Shown here in pieces: positions 38,662 through 64,000 of a DNA stretch of 64,000 bases. Below the pieces are notes generated by a model. The model had not been told where the DNA came from. It did no database searches and worked only from the letters and a program-made list of their open reading frames with translations. The stretch is from Glandiceps talaboti (Eukaryota; Hemichordata; Enteropneusta; Spengelidae): the NCBI RefSeq assembly GCF_964340395.1, contig NC_135568.1, positions 6,763,079 to 6,827,078 on the forward strand, in the 5' to 3' direction. The first letter of the stretch is position 1. Each line of letters opens with the position of its first letter. The position numbers were made by a program, and so were the translations under genes.

Positions 38662-39554
38662 GTAAGTAATAATTATGTACCAATTCAAGTTTAAATAAGT
38701 TTAATGTTGAAACTTTAAGGGCCAATCATATCGATGCAGCTGGGGTGGCTACAGAAAATAATGGAACTTTTTCAAACGATGAATGAGCCTTGATGACAAT
38801 TCTTTTTAAAAAATAAAAATCACCCCGCTAGCTCAAATTATTCAAAACGTGAGATTTTCTTATTTTTCGTGGACGGTGCCGTAAAAGAGTGTACTGTTTA
38901 CGACGTTACGACAATTAGCAACACCTTTTATATGTATGTAATACATTTCTTCCTTTCATTCGTTCTGTTTTTCCCCCCGTAGATAAGTTGAGAGAAATGT
39001 TCTTGAAACTTGGGTTCAGTGTCCGTGTATACCGGGACAAGACTTCAGACGAGATCTCGCAGGTCATGGACGTGATCAGTTTGGAGGACCATTCACAGTT
39101 CGACTGTTTGGTGGCGTGCTTCATCTCACATGGTTCTCCCGATCTCATCTATGGCTTAGATTCACTACCCGTGTCTCTCGTAGACGTCGCAAAATGCGTC
39201 AATTCTCGTCGCTGCCCATCGCTTGTCGGAAAACCTAAAATCTTTCTTACACATTTGTGTTTAGAAGACGACGGCATTGATATTGTTGATATGAAACCAG
39301 AAGTTTGCTTTCTTCCGAAGTCTCCGCCAATGTGGGAAGATTTCTTGTTTTGTTTCAATATTTTCCAGGATCTCGATTCGCAGGAAAGGTCACTGTTTAT
39401 GACCAAGTTTGTATCGTCTATAGAGGCTAGTCATTCAGGGAGTGATTTCAAAGAAATTGTGTATGACGTCATAGATTCCGTTGCTGACGAAATCAATTCT
39501 GCCATGGTCTTCTCGCCATATTCTACATTAACGAAGAAAATCATATTTAGATAA
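37596..39554 (+). CDS. LRR-caspase fusion protein (two coding exons)
   Basis: Exons 37596-38661 and 38983-39554, joined by a phase-1 intron (donor G|GTAAGTAA, acceptor CCCCCCGTAG|AT), give 545 aa. The ATG at 37596 has A at -3 and follows an acceptor-like tract. Residues about 8-257 form ten 23-residue leucine-rich repeats of the LxxLDLSxNxLxxLP type, plus an N-terminal part repeat. A GIDVIREYL cap segment follows. Residues about 325-545 form a complete caspase-homology domain: the YSMDLKPRG opening strand, an LREMFLKLGFSV helix, DHSQFDC, the catalytic-His motif SHG (His405), GKPKIFLTHLC (Cys448), DFLF of the small subunit, and the closing STLTKKIIF strand. The usual QACRG reads HLCLE, and arginines of the aspartate pocket (SRSG and SWRN in caspase-3) are missing. 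No CARD, DED or death domain is seen. LRR sensing coupled to a caspase-like effector suggests cytosolic immune or death signalling; this is inference. It may be a pseudocaspase. Confidence 0.87.
38983..39554 (+). CDS. LRR-caspase coding exon 2
   Basis: Encodes residues 356-545, the large- and small-subunit parts of the caspase domain, and ends with TAA at 39552-39554. The split codon reads GAT (Asp356), which joins the two halves of the caspase fold in register. Confidence 0.87.
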
Positions 39555-39565
39555 AGAAATACACA

Positions 39566-39571
39566 AATAAA
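39566..39571 (+). terminator. polyadenylation signal AATAAA
   Basis: Canonical hexamer 12 bases after the LRR-caspase stop codon, implying a very short 3' UTR if used. Confidence 0.55.
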
Positions 39572-39806
39572 CAGACGAGAAAAAAAAGGACACGTACAGT
39601 TCAAAGGTTAACGCCATGGAACTTGTACAGGGGGGTTCGCCATTTCAGTTATCAGTTATTGGACTGACAGGTTTGCGTTTTATTTCATGTTGTTGTATAG
39701 AGAAACCCAAAGAGAATCTCTAATATCAAACAAGACGCGGGTGTTTGAAAAGTACAGAGGGAACCTAATTATCAACAACAAATGCTGTTTTTACCATGCA
39801 CAAACC

Positions 39807-39990
39807 AAGTTATTGTCTTTAAGCTGAAAATATGGATATATACTCTGTCATTGTACGTCACAGACGACAACCTGTGTCTACGTCACTGGTTCTGCGGTGC
39901 TCTAAATTAAATATGAATCAAAATGTTCAAAGTCGCCATTATTGTTCCCATTTTTTTCATAAATTGTGCTTGAGGGAGTATAATCAGATC
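39807..39990 (+). repeat. dispersed repeat R2, copy 1
   Basis: About 180 bases from AAGTTATTGTCTTTAAG to ATAAATTGTGCTTGAGG match 57115-57287 in the same orientation with moderate divergence. It lies 250 bases after the LRR-caspase stop. Likely an old non-autonomous transposable element. Confidence 0.7.
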
Positions 39991-42590
<2,600 letters not shown>

Positions 42591-43102
42591 GGGACACATT
42601 TGTAAGTTCGACCGACTAACTGGTTGGATTAACAAGACTTACTGTTACAATGGTTCACATCAATTTATCTTTGTTTGTCTCTCTTGATCTGTCTTCACCA
42701 ACTTTTATTGTATAGACTATACCTACTATGGCTGGCGGTCACTGTCTATTGTGATGTTGATTAAGATTCTGTGATCATCGATAATTCTCATTAACTATTT
42801 ATAAGATTCTATTACAGTTTGGACCCATTAACTCGTTAGTATTCATGTATGGTACATTACAATACTAAGTACGTGACCCATAAGGTAAAGGATTCGAAAT
42901 AAGTTAAAGTCCCTACAACTGAACAATATTAATAGACATCTCCTACTGATGGTATTAAAACCGTCAGATAATTAAAGTGGTACGAGGTGACTTTATATTT
43001 TTGTTACCTGGAGGAAAATACTTACATAAAGCTCTGGTTCAGATATATAGTATAATAATGTTTATGTTGAATTGATGTACGCAATGTCTTTGTAGTCATT
43101 TC

Positions 43103-43103
<1 letters not shown>

Positions 43104-43179
<76 letters not shown>

Positions 43180-43247
43180 GGCAGGCAGACAGACAGACAG
43201 ACAGACAGACAGACAGGCAGACAGACAGACAGATAGACAGACAGACA
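43104..43247 (+). repeat. (ACAG)n microsatellite
   Basis: About 145 bases of ACAG tetranucleotide with a few GCAG and ATAG variants. Confidence 0.97.
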
Positions 43248-43537
43248 CTTTACCATGGTTATAACACGACTGAACGTAGATCAGTTGTGCTAAAAACAGA
43301 AAATAAACATCGACTTAACACGTGGTAAGATACGGTATAGACTTATGTACAAGTTTTCTAATTGTAGCCTACAGCGATAACCATAACAAAAGTAGTACAG
43401 TGTGTAGGCCTACATGTACGTTGTAGACGTTCTCGTTACATAAAGACCCCACAAGACTCAATGTTCTCCCTTGAATAGTTTACAACAGAGTTCATCTTTT
43501 GGGGCTGAGGGATGCCTTTTGCTGTTTTACTTACTTA

Positions 43538-43793
<256 letters not shown>

Positions 43794-44105
43794 TAACTTG
43801 CTAGATGTCTACTTTTTCTGTCTTGTTTTATTTATTTATTTCTTCGCTCATTTATTTATTTATTCATCTTGTCTCTTTATTTATTCAAAACACCCGTGCT
43901 TTTTGGCTACCCTTGCTCATGTTGCTACATTTCCTTGCCGTTTTTCCTCGTCCCTCGTAATGCACTAAAGGAAATAAATGCATAAACATTTTCAAAACAA
44001 CTATAAACAAACCTTCCGTGTTTATTTTGATTAGTTACCAGTTGTTTTCGGAGTTTCTAAGTCAAACTTATTAAAAATTTATAGTTATTGTTTATAGTGC
44101 TGGCT

Positions 44106-44156
44106 GTCATGTGACATCTCGGCTTTCATCACTACCGTGACAACCAAGATGGCGGA
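44106..44156 (+). promoter_or_regulatory. probable core promoter of the seven-exon gene
   Basis: A GTCATGTGAC E-box-type site (44106-44115) lies 30 bases before CAAGATGGCGGA (44145-44156), the YY1 consensus typical of housekeeping promoters and transcription starts. The ATG in the YY1 site opens a seven-codon uORF (44149-44172) before the main start at 44241. Binding is inferred from consensus. Confidence 0.45.
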
Positions 44157-44240
44157 AGGGTCGACGTTGTAAACCTCGTAACAGCAATCGTGGATTTTCA
44201 AACGAATTACGATGTTCTGGGCCCCGGGACTGCAGCCGCG

Positions 44241-61566
<17,326 letters not shown>

Positions 61567-61719
61567 CCTTGAGTTGTTCATTTGTCAAGTCTTGTCAGTG
61601 TTTATTGACGTTAGACTGGAAAAAACTTTAATGCTATTGAAAGTTGATTGATAAACCAAAGATGATTAGCTAGTCTAAATAGCGCCCCCAGTGGTGGGGA
61701 TATGTCCATTGTGAATAGC

Positions 61720-61731
61720 GCCCTCTAGTGG
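61720..61731 (-). promoter_or_regulatory. CTCF-like core site
   Basis: GCCCTCTAGTGG fits the CTCF core consensus GCCMYCTRSTGG at every position. A near copy (GCGCCCCCAGTGGTGG) lies 40 bases upstream. Lies in the probable 3' UTR or flank of the seven-exon gene. An insulator role is inference. Confidence 0.4.
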
Positions 61732-62172
61732 TGGCACTATGATTGGCTCTAGATGACCATCATAAACCAGGCCAATGTGAGTTTTATGTTTCACCATGAC
61801 AACCACTAGTCAGTGGTAAAATGAAGCATTTTACTATCTGAACTTTTCTGTCAATTTTGTGCAGAATGTTGATAATTCTGTAGTGATGATAGTACTCATT
61901 ACTCATGAAGTATGAATCATTTACATATCACCATGGTGACAGGGCTTGCTGAATAGAAAGACTGAAATATGAAGACTGGCGCCCTCACAGGACAGTAATT
62001 GAAGGTGAAGAATATTCATCAGTGTCTTTATGATGAGACTTTTTTCCATTTTTCAGCTTGATTTTCATTTCGTGTATCTCCAATATCAACCCTTCATAGT
62101 ACAATCAGAGATAGGCAAGCAGTACAAGCAGAACTCGTTACAAACAGAGAAAGTGAACAAAATAGTTGAATT

Positions 62173-62178
62173 AATAAA
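62173..62178 (+). terminator. possible polyadenylation signal AATAAA
   Basis: First AATAAA after the seven-exon gene's stop, giving a 3' UTR of about 610 bases if used. Others occur near 63353 and 63903. Confidence 0.35.
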
Positions 62179-62270
62179 CACTTGGCACAGTATCGTGGAA
62201 GTACAGAGAGACAAGTATTGCTTACTAGGAGCAGTTGTATGGCTTCTTAACATGTACATGAAATGCCAGG

Positions 62271-62463
62271 AGAACTTGAAATTTCTTCTGTGAATGTGAG
62301 CTTTTGTGCAAAGAGACCATAAAACTGTTCTTATCAAATGATGGAATATAATACAAGTCTCTGTACTTCCAACATGATGTGCAAAGTGTTCCTAATCCAA
62401 TTTCCCTGCTAGTCACAAGTTCTACTTGTTAATGCTTGTCTGTCGCTGGTTGTATTTCTCGGA
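62271..62463 (+). repeat. dispersed repeat R1, copy 2
   Basis: About 195 bases matching 18762-18963 in the same orientation (shared TTCTTCTGTGAATGTGAGCT and CTGTCGCTGGTTGTAT). Confidence 0.8.
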
Positions 62464-64000
62464 GAACGGAGATCATTGGAATGGAAATCCAGAATGGATA
62501 TGACTTTTTAACATTCATCAGCATTATTAGTTATCTTACATAATTATAATCTTTATTACTCATATATTGAATCTCTACTCAGTTTATTGCAACTCTGTTA
62601 TTATTTGGACATAAATTATATATATTGTGGTTGGCTATATAAGAACTATTTTGTACAATTTGTAAATACAAAGCTTTGAAATATTTTTGCTCAGGTAAGG
62701 TGTTTTATTGTTATCGTTTTTATCGCTGCGGATATTTTTAGTTCAAAGTTTGGAAAAGCTAGATTTTAGAAGCCGCAAAATCCATGACTTTTTGTGAAAT
62801 TGCAAAGGGTAGGCTGCAGGGTGGCTATTTATTTTTTGTCTTTTGTTAGACACTTTGCCAGGTGTGTTTGGATTTAGAATACTGTACAAGTGTATTTTTG
62901 TGAGATGTTTTTTTGTACGTTAAACAGCAATGCTTAAAGGGGTATAGGAGAAGCTTTTATGGTTTTGGGGTAATATTAAAGTGGCATGAGCTGAGTTTAT
63001 AAACTTTTCTCTCGGGTGAAAATACTTTAATAATAACCTTGATTACACTGTTTTAAAATGCTTTCAATGTCAATACATGCTTTCTATTGTCTTCTGGCAT
63101 TATTGAAACAGTTATTTGCATACTAGGAGTTTCCTGAACATTTTTGATACGTTGGATAAATTACGTCTTCGGATCGTTTATAAATCGAATCTTGATACCA
63201 GGAAGAAACTTTTCATTATAGCGCCCTCACAGGCTGTCTAACGCCCTCACAGGCTGTCTGTGTGCCACTGACTGCAGAAAAAGTAATTTGAACTGTGATG
63301 ACAATCATTTCGAAATCTTTCAATTTTTCACTTTTGAAGTAGGACAAATGAAATAAAATATAGTAAAACTAGGCAGTAACATGTTCATCAGCTTTGTAGA
63401 TCAAATGACTAATAGTGGTCAGTGAGCTGCAATTGTCATTCTGATAGAGTAGCATTGAACAAGACCGATCGAAAGCTCAAGCTGAAAACGTGAACTACTT
63501 ATGTCTTATAGTCTATGTATTCAGTTTTATTATTGCTGAACCAGAAGTATACAGCTCTATGGTGGAAAAAAACCCCAGATTTGCCAGAAATATTGACAAT
63601 TTTTTGTATAACAATTTTCAGCATTGGCAGTCACCATACAGCTCCATTTAACATAAACGTGAATTATTCATTGATACACCCCTTGAATCCAAGCAGTAAA
63701 GTTTGTCACTCACACCACTTGACATAAATCAAATTGTTTATTAAAATACCCTCAGAAAGAAAAGAAGCAAAAGTTGACCTTTGACCTTCAAAGTAACCAT
63801 AGTAACCATAGTACCTGGTACTGTATTATGCTACATTACTGTTTATGCCTACATGACTTCTACAAATGTGACATTGTTCTTACTAAGTTTTGTTGTGTAA
63901 AAATAAAATGTGCATTTATATCCTGGTTTAGGTTAGAATATAGAGTGTATGATATAAAAACTCCAACATAATGACAAACCAACCAATGGTGTTAAGTGAT
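62464..64000. other. 3' flank, no gene seen
   Basis: AT-rich sequence. A 20-bp tandem duplication (GCCCTCACAGGCTGTCT) lies at 63222-63259. No gene recognised. Confidence 0.4.

Overview
This 64 kb window is nuclear DNA of a multicellular animal, most likely an invertebrate bilaterian. It is AT-rich, has long gene-poor stretches, GT-AG introns, a Frizzled Wnt receptor, a caspase-fold protein and exceptionally many tri- and tetranucleotide microsatellites. No bacterial, plasmid or CRISPR feature is present. The phylum cannot be fixed from the sequence alone.

Layout. (1) 1-3587: an intronless Frizzled gene of the Fz5/8 class on the + strand (1980-3587, 535 aa). A compact upstream block carries a CRE site, a PBX-MEIS decamer and further TGACAG sites; a second perfect PBX-MEIS decamer lies 1.7 kb downstream of the stop. 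(2) 3588-36900: a 33 kb gene desert. It holds several families of degenerate AT-rich tandem repeats (11.2-11.6, 14.1-16.4 kb), a dense cluster of compound microsatellites (18-33 kb), and a decayed Ty3/gypsy retrotransposon with two LTR copies (27.1-28.3 kb, minus strand). (3) 37596-39554: a two-coding-exon gene encoding an unusual fusion of about ten leucine-rich repeats to a complete caspase-homology domain (545 aa spliced). The catalytic His and Cys are kept, but the usual aspartate-recognition residues are missing. (4) 44241-61566: a seven-exon gene, reconstructed from splice sites and phase, encoding a 256 aa basic protein I do not recognise. Its introns hold minisatellites, MITE-like foldback elements, a 1 kb CATC microsatellite directly beside a splice donor, and a minus-strand CARD-like open frame of doubtful status. 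(5) 61567-64000: its 3' flank, with a CTCF-like core site and one copy of a dispersed repeat also found at 18.8 kb.

The three genes share a strand but show no common pathway. The Frizzled protein is a plasma-membrane Wnt receptor; the LRR-caspase suggests a cytosolic innate-immune or cell-death role; the third gene is of unknown function. The most unusual item is the LRR-caspase fusion. Long open frames across microsatellites (poly-Val/Thr, CMYV, SLSL, HPSI and similar) are repeat artefacts and are not annotated as genes.
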